This document shows, piece by piece, positions 1-10,252 of a DNA stretch of 64,000 nt. Positions within the stretch are counted from its first letter, which is position 1. Each line of letters starts with the position of its first letter. Where the stretch lies: positions 112,501 through 176,500 of the forward strand of contig CANXME010002058.1 of the NCBI GenBank assembly GCA_948144175.1. Direction: 5' to 3'. The notes below the pieces were generated by a model. It had not been told where the DNA came from and made no database searches. It worked only from the letters and a program-made list of their open reading frames with translations. Position numbers and translations under genes: made by a program. This DNA comes from Closterium sp. NIES-65. Lineage: Eukaryota > Streptophyta > Zygnematophyceae > Desmidiales > Closteriaceae.

Positions 1-498
1 GGCCAATCATCTGCACGCACCTGGGAGCATGCGCACTGCTGTCTTCTACGGGTGCAATGCTGGACAGCTGCTCTGCTGCAGCGTTGGCACGCCCTCGACC
101 TGCTATGTTGGCAGGCCGAGTTTCTGCAGTGCTGGTGCGGCTCCTCTACACAACGCTGGCAGGCGGTCGACCATGCTGTGCTGGCGGTCGACCAGGCTAG
201 CTGCAGCGTTGCTAGGTGCCTGTTGTAGTCATTCTTGTTATTGTGATTCCTATCATTCTTGTTTTTGTGATTTCTCCTGTGAATGCGCATGTGCTAAGGA
301 ACTAAGCAAAGCTACGTTCACTCCTAGAGTTCGTGCCAAACCCCCCCCCCCCCCCCCCCCGCAGTCTAGCTCACGACTTTTGTAGAGTGACTCTCCGCAT
401 GGTTCGGTGACGCGGACGGCTTCGCGGATTACCTTCAGATAGGAGCAGACTTTTGCACTTATTAAGTCGTTCGCAGGCCGGCAGCCGTTCTAGTCGCC
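1..498. other. No recognisable gene; C20 homopolymer
   Basis: I see no gene I can support here. The first 360 bases have short repeated phrases built on 'gctgg' and 'gcggtcgacca', and reading frames in them are Cys-rich and low in complexity. A run of 20 C lies at 341-360. The stretch may be the leader of the decayed copia gag downstream, but no LTR or primer site is visible. Confidence 0.4.
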
Positions 499-1900
499 AT
501 GGTCGACCCCGTAGTTGAAGCGAGCATAGCGGACACCTTGGAGGTACGTTTGGCTGATGAGATGAAACGCCATGAGGATGGTGAGTACGGGAAGATCCCC
601 TCGACGATCGTCGAGTTGGGCATCCGGCCGTAGTGGGCAACGGAGCACCCTTCCCGTCCTACATCTCTTCGACCGGTGCAGAATGAAGGTGGCGTCGACG
701 AGGAGGTTGACGGCGGTGCACGAATCAGCGGCAGTGAGTGCACGAAGAAAAGAGGGGTGATCAAGGTCAAAGGTGGAGTCGACATGAGTCAGGAGCGAGT
801 GCAGCAGTCGACGGCGGCTGCAGGCAGCTCGAGTGCCGACGTCGATGGAAGTCGCTCTCCTCTACGAAGTGGAGGAGGGCTCTCGGCGACGACACACGTG
901 ACGGCGGGCGGGATTGCACCGGCGTATGGTCACTTCAAGTTCACGCCGGACAAAATCACCACCACACCGCTACAAGGTCGATGAGACCTCATCGCGTGAA
1001 GGGAGGCGATGAAACCTCAGCTGGAGGTCGCCGGGCTGAAGAGCTTTGCTGATGGCACCGTACCAATTCTACCCGAGGACGAGGTCGAGCTACGCGGGGA
1101 GTTTTGTGCTGCTCACTTGCTCACCTTCATGGTCATCTCGAGGTGCTGCTTGCCGGTGGTGCAGATAGCGCTCAAGTCGTGTTGAGGGCGATTGGATGCT
1201 GGTCACCAGGCATGGCGCTTCATCCTGTTGACGTACCAGGCGACAGACGACCTGTACATCGGACAGCAGGAGGAGTAGATGACACACCTTCGGATCGGTG
1301 AGCAGGAGTCAACGACGGACTACTGCAATCGTGCTTGACAGATCCTCGTTGAAATGCGGATGGCGGGCGTCGACTACTCTACGGCGTCCTACATCACCCA
1401 CCTTGTCAAGAACCTGCCGCGCAGCTACGACCTCATGAAGAGGATGATGATGGTGCCTGGCACGCATGAGTCCCTCGACAAGGACTCCCTCACCAGCTAC
1501 GTCATTCAAGACGAGGCCCTACAATTGGCAAAGCAGCCAATGGAGCTCCTTCCGCAGGCGAGTTACGCTGCATCGACAAAGCACAATCGTCTGCAGGGGC
1601 AGCGCGGGAAGCCGCACGGAGGTGGTAGCGGAGGTGGGCGGTCGACGAAGGACGTCGACGAGAAGAGGTCGACACGGGACAAGGGCCGTGGAGGTGGTGG
1701 TCGATGACGGGAGTGCTGGATTTGCCACGACCCCAACCATCTCTCCTACGAGTGCCCCGACCGCGACGACTGCGATGACGACGACAACAAAGGAGGCCGC
1801 GGTCGGTCGACCAGTCGTCGGCCCCGTCGAGATGAGAAGTCGCGCAAGGAGAAGCAGGCATCAAAGAAGGCGTCGCCAAGCAGTGCATGGTGCGCGGTGC
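499..1900 (+). pseudogene. Decayed Ty1/copia-type gag with CCHC zinc knuckle
   Basis: This is a broken gag of an LTR retrotransposon. A short open stretch starts at ATG 499 (MVDPVVEASIADTLEVRL) and stops at about 634; I do not recognise it. The clearest gag part is read in one frame from about 1201 to 1780. It contains AWRFILLTYQATDDLYIGQQ, then SYDLMKRMM, an Arg/Gly/Ser-rich stretch, and a canonical zinc knuckle CWICHDPNHLSYEC (C-x2-C-x4-H-x4-C) at about 1714-1755. Three in-frame stops interrupt that frame: TAG at 1276, TGA at 1336 and TGA at 1705. The last sits where CGA would read Arg. A frame change lies upstream of 1201. Protease and everything after it are missing; the sequence runs into the minus-strand gag at about 1985. 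The zinc knuckle shows that this belongs to a different lineage from elements A-G, which lack one. Confidence 0.6.
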
Positions 1901-1984
1901 ACGTGCCTTTTTCAATTTCCAACACGCCAAGAATCGATGTCTGGCTGCGCCGCAAAATTCGCACGATTCAAAATTTGTCGACCG

Positions 1985-2705
1985 CTACTTCGCGTCAATC
2001 TTGTCGATATCCATCGGGTCGGTGATCGTGTGGGGTGCCGGTCGCTCAGTGCTGCGACGTGTTTCGTGTTGACCCATGGTCAACGCATCGAACCTTTGTG
2101 CTGCGTAGACCATGTCGCGGTAGTTACTGTAGTTCGCTGCTATCACCTGTCGGCGGACTTCGTCTTTTAGTCCCTTGATGTATGCCTGGATTTTGCGCCT
2201 TTGGTCGGGTCGTTGATCCATTTGAAAATATTTTCCATCTTCTGCGTGTATTGGGCTACACTGTTGAATTGTCGGTGACGATGAATCTGATGACGCGCCA
2301 TGTGGGACGAACTTATTGGCTCAAAACGTTTGATGAGGGCTGCCTGAAACTGCGCCCACGAACCCTCGCCTATGATTTTGCTGCTACTGTGGATCCATTC
2401 AAATGTCGGGCATCGCAAAAGTGTAGGCGCGAGCCGAATCCGCATCGCGTCGTGTGTCGGGGTCATACAACCAATGGCCTAGAAATAAATTTGAGGGTTG
2501 CGATGAATCTCCTAACGTCCGTGCCTTTCGCGCTCGGATCGAACGCCTCCGGTAGCCTCGGACGTGCAGCCTCAAGATTCACCGTAGCTGGTGCTGTTGC
2601 TGCAATGTGAAATGGCGGTATCTCCATGGCGGTTGCTACTGTCACTGCTGCATTCGCTTTTGCGTCCGCTACTGCTGTGGCGGCTGCCGACTGGTTTGCG
2701 AGCAT
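1985..2705 (-). pseudogene. Ty3/gypsy-type gag relic
   Basis: Three overlapping minus-strand segments in different frames (2705-2463, 2466-2167, 2221-1985) together resemble a Ty3-type capsid gene. The first gives EAARPRLPEAFDPSAKGTDV, like the N-terminal region before the capsid. The second has the Retrotrans_gag pattern: WAQFQAALIKRFEP, then MARHQIHRHRQFNSVAQYTQ, then KMENIFKWI. The third continues with RRKIQAYIKGLKDEVRRQV and an AAQRFDAL helix. At least two frameshifts break it. No nucleocapsid knuckle, protease or pol follows, because the element ends near 1985 against the plus-strand copia gag relic. Its 5' side fits the minus-strand leader, primer site and LTR at 2706-3198. Family assignment rests on motif recognition only. 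Confidence 0.6.
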
Positions 2706-3086
2706 CGCCTCAATCCGCTGGAGTGCTGCTCGCGTCTGGTAAAGGTCGGTACAGAGGGCTGCGACTTCTTAAACGAAATTGTTGCCAATTTCCTCCATTC
2801 GACGATTTGCAGGAAGTTTTGCAACGAAAAAAATATCACTTCAGCACAAGGCAGTGCGCGCGGGGCAGCGCAGAACAGCATGCGCGGGGCAGAGTAGAAG
2901 TGCGGGGCAGCGCGGGGCAGTGCGGCAGTGCAAAGTAGCGCGCGTGCAGCAGCGGGAAACAGTGGCAGTGCGCAGCGCGGCGGTAGGCCAGCGGGCAGTA
3001 GTTCGTGTAGGAGGGCAGTGGTATGCGCTAAGGCAGCAACACATAGGGCAGTAGGGCAGGCATAATGAACCTACTCGACGATACCA
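2706..3086 (-). repeat. Leader of the Ty3-type relic, with primer-binding site
   Basis: There is no gene here. Read on the minus strand, this lies between an LTR (3087-3198) and the gag start. 2840-3060 is a degenerate array of phrases such as 'gcggggcagcgc' and 'agggcagtagggcagg'. At the LTR border the minus strand reads TGGTATCGTCGAGTAGG (3070-3086), a plausible primer-binding site of the TGGTAT type. A second, truncated copy of the start of this leader lies at 3199-3268 and again ends in a TGGTATCATC primer-like site. Confidence 0.5.
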
Positions 3087-3198
3087 TGTTACAATGTAGG
3101 AACATCGGAATGGGTTCAATGGGAGGAATCTGATGTACAAGTAGGAAACCCTAAAGTACCTCACTGTTGCCTATCACAAACATACACATAGTTTGACA
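3087..3198 (-). repeat. Short LTR of a minus-strand element (about 112 bp)
   Basis: The block has TG...CA ends: plus strand TGTTACAATG at the left and AGTTTGACA at the right. It is flanked on the left by a primer-like site on the minus strand, so it would be the 5' LTR of the minus-strand gag relic. It resembles the split LTR starting at 3269 in its ends and in the internal 'aaaccctaaagt' block. No partner LTR was found to the left. Confidence 0.5.
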
Positions 3199-3268
3199 AG
3201 TAGCGCGCGCTAAGGCAGCAGCTCGTAGGGCAGTAGGGCAGGCAGAACGAGCCTACTTGATGATACCA

Positions 3269-3350
3269 TGTTAGGAACTAGAAACAATTGACTAGCAAGG
3301 GAGATGAGTACAAATAGAAACCCTAAAGTGTTATCCTCCCTACTGAGTCC
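3269..3350 (-). repeat. Minus-strand LTR, left part, split by element A
   Basis: The LTR starts TGTTAGGAAC beside a minus-strand primer-like site and runs to AGTCC at 3346-3350. There element A is inserted with duplication of those five bases. The rest of the LTR continues at 19718, after the second AGTCC, and ends near 19756 in 'ataatttgac'. Joined length is about 121 bp. Confidence 0.6.
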
Positions 3351-3448
3351 TGTCAAACTCATACGCTATAGTCTGTGTAGGCTGTAGTGGGGTAGACAAT
3401 ATGGTGTACAACACTTTTAGGTTTTCCTACTTGTACCCACCTGCTTGC
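3351..3448 (+). repeat. Element A 5' LTR, part 1
   Basis: This piece starts TGTCAAACTC and ends CTGCTTGC, where the mini-element interrupts it. Joined to 5313-5340 it matches the 3' LTR at 19587-19712, which is an uninterrupted copy of the same site. Confidence 0.88.
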
Positions 3449-3690
3449 TGTTAAAATACTAAGCATGAGTAGGCTTAGGAGCCATAGGTTTAGAAGCTTA
3501 GTGATCGAGTTCGAGGGTAAGGAGAAGTGTCGAGAAAGTTGAGAGGGGAGTGGTGTTGACTATAGCACAAGAGTACATATAGCAAACAGAGCATACAAGG
3601 TGCACCACCAACTAGAAAGTTATATGACTTCAGTATTATACACTACAGGCAGTTATAGAACAATATATAGAATTATATATTAGTCTCACA
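3449..3690 (-). repeat. Mini-element 3' LTR
   Basis: This 242-bp repeat has plus-strand ends TGTTAAAATA and TTAGTCTCACA. On the minus strand it is the 3' LTR, preceded by the purine tract at 3691-3701. Confidence 0.85.
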
Positions 3691-4062
3691 CGCCCCCATA
3701 AGTGCCTGTAGGGAAGAATGTGCAGTCAACGCCCCCTGAAGGGGTACACCAAGCGCAGGAGAAGGAGAGGGGAAGTGAGGAGGAGGAGATGGGAGGCGAC
3801 GACGGAAGCTGCAGACACACGGCGCAACTGGAGCAACTGGCACACGGGCAACTGGAGCAACAGGCACACTGGCAACTGGAGCAACTGGCACACGGGCAAC
3901 TGGAGTAACTGGCTCCGCGGCTAGACGAGCGGCAGGAGCAACTGACCCACGGGCTCCTGGAGCAACGGGCTCACTGGCGACTGGAGCTACGGGCTCACGG
4001 GCGACTGGCGCAACGGTCTCACGGGCAGCTGGAGCTGCTGGCTTCACGGCGGCCACCTCCAC
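3673..4062 (-). other. Repeat-coded open frame in the mini-element (Ala/Pro/Val-rich)
   Basis: This 129-codon minus-strand frame is made largely of degenerate repeats such as VAPVAREPVAPVAS and VPVAPVARVPVAP. They come from an array of about 15-24 bp units at 3810-4040. No domain, signal peptide or catalytic motif is visible, and the end of the frame runs into the LTR. It may simply be an open frame in a GC-rich array. It is listed because it is one of two long frames in this non-autonomous element. Confidence 0.25.
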
Positions 4063-4120
4063 TCAACCTCCCCCACCTGTCCCACACTCATCACCCCCAC
4101 ATCGGCCACCCCCATACCCA

Positions 4121-4657
4121 TCACCCCCACACCCGCCACCCCCATACCCACCCCTCCACGGCTGCACCGGGTCCAGGAGCGGCTGCTGCAGTGGCGGCTG
4201 CTCCAGGGGCGGCTGCTCCAGGGGCAGCTGCTCCAGGGGCCAGGGGCGGTTCCTGCAGTGGCGGGTGCTCCACGGGCCAGGGGCAGCTGCTCCAGGGGCC
4301 AGGGGCGGCTGAAGTGCGGCTGCTCCAGGGGCCAGGGGCGGCTGCTGCAGTGGCGGCTGCTCCAGAGGCCAGGGGCGGCTGCTGCAGGGGCGGCTGCTCT
4401 AAGGGCGGCTGGTCCAGGGGCGGCTGCTCCAGGAGCGGCTGCTGCAGTGGCGGTTGCTCCAGGGGCGGCTGCTGTAGTGGCGGTTGCTCCAGGGACGGCT
4501 GCTGCAGTGGCGGCTGCTCCAGGGGCGGCTGCAGTTGCAAGGCAGGCCCGCGCGCTGTTGCAAAGCAGGCGCAGGCACTAGGGAGGCAGAGGCGGCGGCC
4601 AGGGGGGGGGGGGGGGGGGGGGCGACGAGCAGGTGACGGGGCCACTAGGGGCGGCAA
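4121..4657 (-). other. Repeat-coded open frame in the mini-element (Pro/Gln/Leu-rich)
   Basis: This 178-codon minus-strand frame contains about ten copies of a PPLEQPPLQQ-like unit, coded by an 18-bp-based array (plus-strand consensus near 'ggcggctgctccagggg', 4180-4535). The upstream part crosses the G21 homopolymer, so the frame there is unreliable. No known domain is recognised. The opposite strand is also open over much of the array, which is expected from composition alone and argues against reading much into it. Confidence 0.25.
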
Positions 4658-5046
4658 CAGGGCCGCTAAGGGCGGCGACGGGGTCGAGAAGGGGCGGCGA
4701 CAGGGCCGCGAAGGGGCCGCGAGGGGCCGAGAAGGGCGGCGGCGGGGCCGCTAGGAGTGGCGACAGGGCCAATAGGGGCGGCGACAGGGCCGCGAAGTGT
4801 GGCGACGGGGCCGCTAAGGGTGGCGCGAGGGGCCGTGAGAGGAGCAGCAACGGAGGCGCGAAGAGGCCGTGAGGGGCCAAGAAGGGCGGCGACGAGGCAC
4901 GAAGAGCCCGCGCGCCCGGGGCGCACGGCGGGCGGAAAACCGCCACGCGCCCCGAGCGCGTGGCGGGAAGAAAAAGGTGTCGCGCGCCACGGGGCGCGCG
5001 ACAGACAGGAAAGCAGCGGAAGCACGTGGGGCCCACAGGCCAAGAG
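4620..5046 (-). repeat. Mini-element leader arrays
   Basis: On the minus strand this is the region downstream of the primer site. It first holds a GTGGGCCCCAC box (about 5026-5036), then a GC-rich stretch, then an array of about 18-21 bp units (GGCCCTGTCGCC-like) from 4890 to 4625. The same kind of array fills the leaders of elements A-G, which suggests that the mini-element descends from, or recombined with, that family. Confidence 0.55.
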
Positions 5047-5065
5047 CGTAGTCGCTCTGATTCCA

Positions 5066-5307
5066 TGTTAAAATACTAAGCATGAGTAGGCTTAGGAGCC
5101 ATAGGTTTAGTAGCTTAGTGATCGAGTTCGAGGGTAAGGGGAAGTGTCGAGAAAGTTGAGAGGGGAGTGGTGTTCATTATAGCACAAGAGTACATATAGC
5201 AAACAGAGCATGCAAGGTGCACCACCAACTAGAAAGTTATATGACTACAGTATTCTACACTACAGGCAGTTATAGAACAATATATAGAATTATATATTAG
5301 TCTGACA
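5066..5307 (-). repeat. Mini-element 5' LTR
   Basis: This 242-bp repeat has plus-strand ends TGTTAAAATA and TTAGTCTGACA. On the minus strand it is the 5' LTR, abutting the primer site at 5047-5065. Confidence 0.85.
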
Positions 5308-5312
5308 CTTGC

Positions 5313-5340
5313 TAGTTCATTCATTCCTCATTTCTTAACA
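5313..5340 (+). repeat. Element A 5' LTR, part 2
   Basis: The last 28 bases of the LTR run from TAGTTCATTC to CTTAACA. They resume after the mini-element and the duplicated CTTGC. The primer site follows at once. Confidence 0.85.
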
Positions 5341-6286
5341 TGGTATAGAGCAGGTTCCCTAGTGGGAACGCTTCTTAGGGCCCACCACTGAAATCGATTT
5401 TTTTTCCTGACCGGAGCGCGAGTCGCCCCTGCTAGAGGCGCGCCCCGTGGGCCGCCCTCTTGTCGCGTCCCCTGCCCTTAGTGGCCTGTCGCGCCCTCCT
5501 AGAGGCTCCTCTCACGGCCCCTTACCCCACCCTTAGCGGCCCTGTCGCCACCCCTGGCGGCCCCGTCGCCACCCTATACGGCCCAGTCGCCGTCCTTTGC
5601 GGCCCCGTCCCCGCCCTTCTAGGCCCCTTCGCGGCATCGCCGCCGCCCCTAGCGGCCCCGTCGCGGCCCTTTGAGGCCCCTTGCGGCCACTTTGCGGCCC
5701 CCTCGCCACCCCTAGCGGCCCCGTTGCTGCCCTTCAAGGCCCCTCGCGGCCCCTTTTGCGGCCCCGTCGCCGCCCCTATCGGCCCCGTCGCCGCCCTTCG
5801 CGGCCCCGTCGCCGCCCTTCGCGGCCCAGTCGCCGCCCCTAACGGCCCTGTCGCCGCCCTTCGCGGCCCCGTCGCCACCTCTAGCAGCCCCGTCGCCGCC
5901 CTCTTGCGGCCTCGTCGCCGCCCTTAGCGGCCCCGTCGCCGCCCCTTGCGGCCCCGTCGCCGCCCCTTTCAGCCCCTCCCCGGCCCCTTCACCGCCGAAC
6001 CGCCGAACAGCCGAACCGCCGAGCTGCCGAACCGCCGAGCCGCCGAGCCGCCAAGCAGCCGAGCCGCCGAGCCACCGAGCCGCCGAACCGCCGAGCTGCC
6101 GAGCCGCCGAGCCGCCTGCATCTGAGCCGCCGAGCCGCCAAGCCGCCGAGCCGCCGAGGCCGCCCTCGAGCCGCCACTGCCACTGCTGAGCCGCTGCCAG
6201 CGCGCTTGCAGCCCTGTTCCTACCGGCGCGCCCCAGCCCTACCCACCCAGACTGGTGAGAGCACTCCCTGCTAAACCACTGCTATC
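5341..6286 (+). promoter_or_regulatory. Element A leader: primer site, hairpin, two GC-rich arrays
   Basis: Primer-binding site TGGTATAGAGCAGG at 5341-5354. It overlaps a hairpin by one base: GTTCCC at 5354-5359 pairs with GGGAAC at 5364-5369 around a 4-nt loop. Then come GGGCCCACC at 5378-5386 and a T8 run. From about 5510 to 5975 lies array 1, with units of about 18-21 bp containing 'ggccccgtcgccgccc'. From about 5990 to 6180 lies array 2, with 'ccgagccgccga' units of 9-12 bp. Gag starts at 6287. No gene is seen in the leader; long frames across it follow from its 3-periodic repeats. Confidence 0.7.
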
Positions 6287-9200
6287 ATGGCTACCCCCAG
6301 TGTCCTTACCTTTGATGCTGAGGGTCGTGCTATTGACTTCGAGGTCTAGGTCGATGACCTACAGCTATTCCTACAGTGCGATAGGGCAGAATGACTCTCC
6401 CTGTTCGATCTCACCTCTGGTGCCTCTCCTGACCCGCCTGCTGATGCTGACAGCACTGTTCGCTCACAGTGGGCCACACGCGATGCTGCTGCACGTCTTG
6501 CTGTGCGTCGCCACTTACCGACCGCAGAGCGTGCGCACTTTAGTCAGTACAAGAGTGCTAAGACCTTGTACGATGCTGTAGTTGCACGCTACTCTTCCCC
6601 TGCCACTGCTGCCCTTAGCCGCCTCATAATGCCGTACTTATTTCCTGACCTCGCCGCCTTTCCCACAGTCACTGACCTCGTTACGCACCTTCGCACTAGT
6701 GACACCCGCTACCGCGCTGCGCTTCCTGCTGAGTTCTGCGCCAAGAACACCCCCCCCCCTCCATGTACATCACCCTCTACTACATAGTCACCCGGCTCCC
6801 TGACTCCCTTTGCTCGGTCAGGGACCACTTCCTCTCTGTTTGCCCCACCACACTCACCGTTGACCTCCTCGAGGAGCGCCTCCTGGCAGCAAAGAAGAGT
6901 ATAGTCAATGTAGGAGCCTCTCGAGGTGACCCGCGTGCCCCCGTCTTTGAGGGGTGCTCCCCCTCCCCCCTTTTGCCCTCTGTTGCCTCTGCTGCTGCCA
7001 TCAACTTCGTTGGCACCGAGTCGGTCGGAGCTGCGTCTGCCCCTAGCGGGAGACGCCGCACCGGCAAGGGCAAGGGGGGCAAGGGCGCTGGAGGGGCTGG
7101 CGGGGGCGGTGGAGGTGGAGGTGGAGGAGGCGGAGGGAGTGGGGGTGGTGGTGGGAGTGGTGGCGGGGGTGGGGGCTTCGGTGGCGGCGGTGGCGGCGGC
7201 GGCTGTGGCGGTGGGAGCGGAGCAGGAGGCGGTGGCGGCGGTGGCGGAGGTGGCGGCCGAGGAGGTGGAGCTAGTCGGGGTGGCTCTGCGCAGCGGGGCG
7301 GCTTAGGTGGTGGTCAGCGCCAGCAGCAGCAGCGCACTCGTGAGACCTCGTCCCCCCAGCGGCTTCGTGAGTGGTACGCTGGGCGTCAGCGAGGTGGGGG
7401 TACTGGTCCCAGTACCTACGTCCTCCGTACCGGCAACCGCGCTGGTGAGCAGTGCGGGGGCTCGCCCTCCACCCAGCGCTGCTTCGGCCGCCTTACAAAC
7501 GCTTGGCGTCACCAGTTCCCTGACGCCACTGAGATCCCTCGCTGGGGAGAGCTGTCTAGGGCGGGGGTTGCTATCTTTGATCTTGACTATGATGCTATTC
7601 TTGCTGCCATGTATGTTGTGTCTACTAGTGATGAGGGTGACTGTTACCTGTGTGTTCCGCCTGACCCGGGCATTGAGGCTGCTCCTCTAGGTGCTGGTGA
7701 GGCTGCTGCTCTAGGTGCTAGTGCGTCTGCTGCCCCAGGTGCTGGTGAGTCTGCTCTCTCAGGTACCACGTCGGCTCAGGCCTTACACACCTTCACCCTT
7801 GACTCGGGTGCCTCCCGCTCCTTCTTTCGAGACCGCACCACGCTTACGCCGCTTAGTCGGCCGATTGCGGTCTCCCTGGTGGACCCCTCTGGGGGTCCTG
7901 TCCTTGCTCACTTCTCCACTGTCTTACCGTGCCCGGCAGCCCCCTCTGGCACCCTGTCTGGTCTCTACCTCCCCTCGTTCTCTACGAACTTGGTGAGTGG
8001 TGCTGATCTACACGATAGGGTGGTTGACCAATTCACTCCTGCGAGTCAGCGGGTGACCCACTGCACGTGTGCTCGGACAGGCCGACACTTGACCACGTTC
8101 ACCCGTCGGCCGGGGTCAAGCCTGTACACACAAACTACTGAGTCTCCTCCGGTTGCTGAGCCTGGTCAGGTAGCTGCCTCGAGTCAGGTGTTTGCTGCAG
8201 CGTCCAGGTCTGGTCCTGAGTCTGCTCCCTGCTCATGTCGTCTCCTGTCCCACCAGAATCTCCTTTGGCACCACCGCCTTGGTCACCCCTCCCTGCCTCG
8301 TCTCCGAGGCATGGCCTCTCGTGTCCTTGTCTCTGGTCTCCCCTGGTCTCTCCCTCCCCTACCTCTGGGGCCTGCCCCTACCTGCGTCCGCTGCGTCGAG
8401 GGTCGACAACGCGCCGCCCCTCACTCCTCCGAGTTTCCTCCGACAAAGGCTTCGCTGCAGACTCTTCACATGGACGTGTGGGGCCCCGCCCGCGTCCGTG
8501 GCCAGGGGCACGAGCGTTACTTCCTGTTGGTGGTTGACGACTACTCGCGTTACACCACAGTCTTCCCCTTGCGCAGGAAGGGTGACGTCACTGAGGTGTT
8601 GATCGACTGGATCTGCGCAGCTCGTCTCCAGCTCAGAGAGAGTTTCGGCTCGAACTTTCCTGTTCTGCGTCTGCACTCTAACAGAGGCGGGGAGTTTTCC
8701 TCTGCCCGTCTGGGAGCCTTCTGTCGAGCATAGGGCATCCGCCAGACCTTCACGCTTCCGGCCTCTCCACAGCAAAATGGGATTGCTGAGCGCCGCATTG
8801 GCATGGTCATGGACGTCGCTCGTACGTCCATGATCCATGCGGCTGCCCCCCATTTTGTGTGGTCGTTTGCGGTCAGTACGCAGCGCATCAGCTCAACCTG
8901 CAGCCCCGGGTCTCCTTGCCAGAGACCCCCCCCACCTTGCGGTGGACAGGGAAGGTTGGCGATGCGTCTGCATTTCGGTTCTGGGGATCTCGGGCGTTTG
9001 TCCGCGACTTGTCTACGGACAAGTTGTCCCCCCGTGCTGTTCCTTGTGTCTTCCTTGGCTTCCCCCCTGACGCGCCTGGGTGGCAGTTTTACCACCCCAC
9101 CTTGCGCCGTATTTTGTCCTCCCAGGACGTCACCTTTGACGAGTCGGTGCCTTACTACCGCCTCTTCCCCTACCGCACTGCGCCCCTCCCCCCGCCGCCG

Positions 9201-10252
9201 ATCTTCCTTGCGCCAGGTCCTCCTCCGGTAGACCCCCTCCCCCCTCAGGGTCCTGCCCCGTCAGGTGTGTCCCAGGTAGACGCAGTCGAGCCTGTCGAGG
9301 TAGCTGTTGACTCTGGTACTGCTAGAGGTGCTGAGCCTAGGGGTGCTGAGTCTGGGGGTGCTCAGCCTGGGGGTGCTGAGTCTGGGGGTGCTGAGCCTGG
9401 GGGTGCTGAGCCTGGGGGTGCGGAGCCTGGGGGTGCTAGGTCTGCTCGTGTGGCCTCTCGCGGTGCTTCGTCGAGGCGGGAGCCACTCTCTCCGCAGGAG
9501 CTACGCGTGTGGTTTGCCCGGCGCTGGAGCCGTGCTGCTTGAGCTGGAGTTACTACTGTTGCTGGTGGTCCAGGAGGTACTCCTACTGGCACTGCTGGAG
9601 CTGCTGGGACAGGGGGTGCTGCTGGGGCTGCTGGAGTTGGTCCTGCTGGAGGTACTGCTGGAGCTGCTGGCGGTACTGGAGCTGCCGGTCCTGCTGGAGC
9701 TTGAGCTGCTGGGGGTGTTGGCGCTGGTGGTTCTGCTGGCGCTGGTGCGTCTGAGGGTGCTGGAGTTGGCGCTGTTGGAGTTGGAGGTGCTACTAGCGCT
9801 GGTGCTGCCGCTAGGAGTACTGGTGCTGTCCCTGCAGGGTCTGGAGGGGCTGCGCGGCCGCGGCCGTACTTCGTTCCGCTCCTTGAGCAGGTTCTTGGTC
9901 TCCCGCCCTCTACTGGTCCTGCTCCTCCCTTAGAGCGTCCACAGCTTGTCCAGTCGCAGTTACAGTTACAGCCCGCCTCCCCCCTACCTGCTCCTTCTCC
10001 CTACACTGGTTCTACTGGAGGTCTTGTTGAGCGTCGTGAGCCTGCGTCTCGTCCTGCGTCGCCTGTTTGTGATGCTCGCACTAGTCTTCGTGCTCCTCGT
10101 CCGCGTCCTCCTACGGTCCCAGGCACACACCAAATGGCACTGCGTCCTTCCACTGCTCCTTTGCATGTCCCGTTGCCGCCTCCTCCAGAGTCCTCTCTTC
10201 TTGTTCTTGCTGACCCGGAGTCAGACTCTCTTCGTGCTGCCAGTCCTACTAT
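6287..10252 (+). pseudogene. Element A gag-pol, 5' part (gag, protease, integrase, linker)
   Basis: The frame starts at ATG 6287 with MATPSVLTFDAEGRAIDF, the N-terminus shared by the family. In order: gag with RAHFSQYKSAKTLYDAVVAR; a poly-Gly tract (about 7090-7270); RLREWYAGR (about 7360); the Cys-motif region, degraded here because first Cys and His are both Ser; protease LDSGAS (about 7800); integrase WHHRLGHPS with CVRCVEG, HMDVWGPARV, HSNRGGEF and NGIAERRIG; then a linker of AEPGG repeats and SPQELRVWFARRW. Lesions: TAG 6347, TGA 6392, frameshift in a C10 run at 6750-6759, TAG 8731 (CAG in relatives), a one-base deletion near 8874, and TGA 9539 followed by another TGA in the linker. The second catalytic Asp of integrase is Asn (codon 8680-8682). 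The frame is cut at 10252 by element T and resumes at 16784. Confidence 0.85.

Larger units (their letters stand above)
3449..5307 (-). mobile_element. Non-autonomous LTR mini-element (1.86 kb), minus strand
   Basis: Two 242-bp direct repeats with TG...CA ends (3449-3690 and 5066-5307, about eight mismatches) flank 1375 bp. A 5-bp duplication CTTGC lies at 3444-3448 and 5308-5312. On the minus strand the right repeat is followed directly by TGGAATCAGAGCGACTACG (5047-5065), a near-perfect copia-type initiator-Met primer site. The left repeat is preceded by a purine tract TTATGGGGGCG. The element is therefore on the minus strand. The interior has no gag, protease, integrase or RT. It holds GC-rich tandem arrays, a G21 run (4602-4622) and two repeat-coded open frames. 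It is a deletion derivative of TRIM/LARD type that must be mobilised in trans. No element with the same 242-bp LTR is present in the window. Confidence 0.85.

Noticed and set aside
29..385. 118-codon Cys-rich frame at the window start
   Set aside because: Low complexity, ends in a poly-Pro tail from the C20 run, and no domain.
5460..5927. Ala/Pro/Val-rich frame in the leader of A
   Set aside because: Produced by the 3-periodic 'ggccccgtcgcc' array; equally long frames exist on the other strand. Likewise in the leaders of B, E, F and G.
6750..6759. Programmed ribosomal frameshift at the C run in gag
   Set aside because: Elements D, E and F read through this place in one frame, so a shift is not part of the normal expression of the family.
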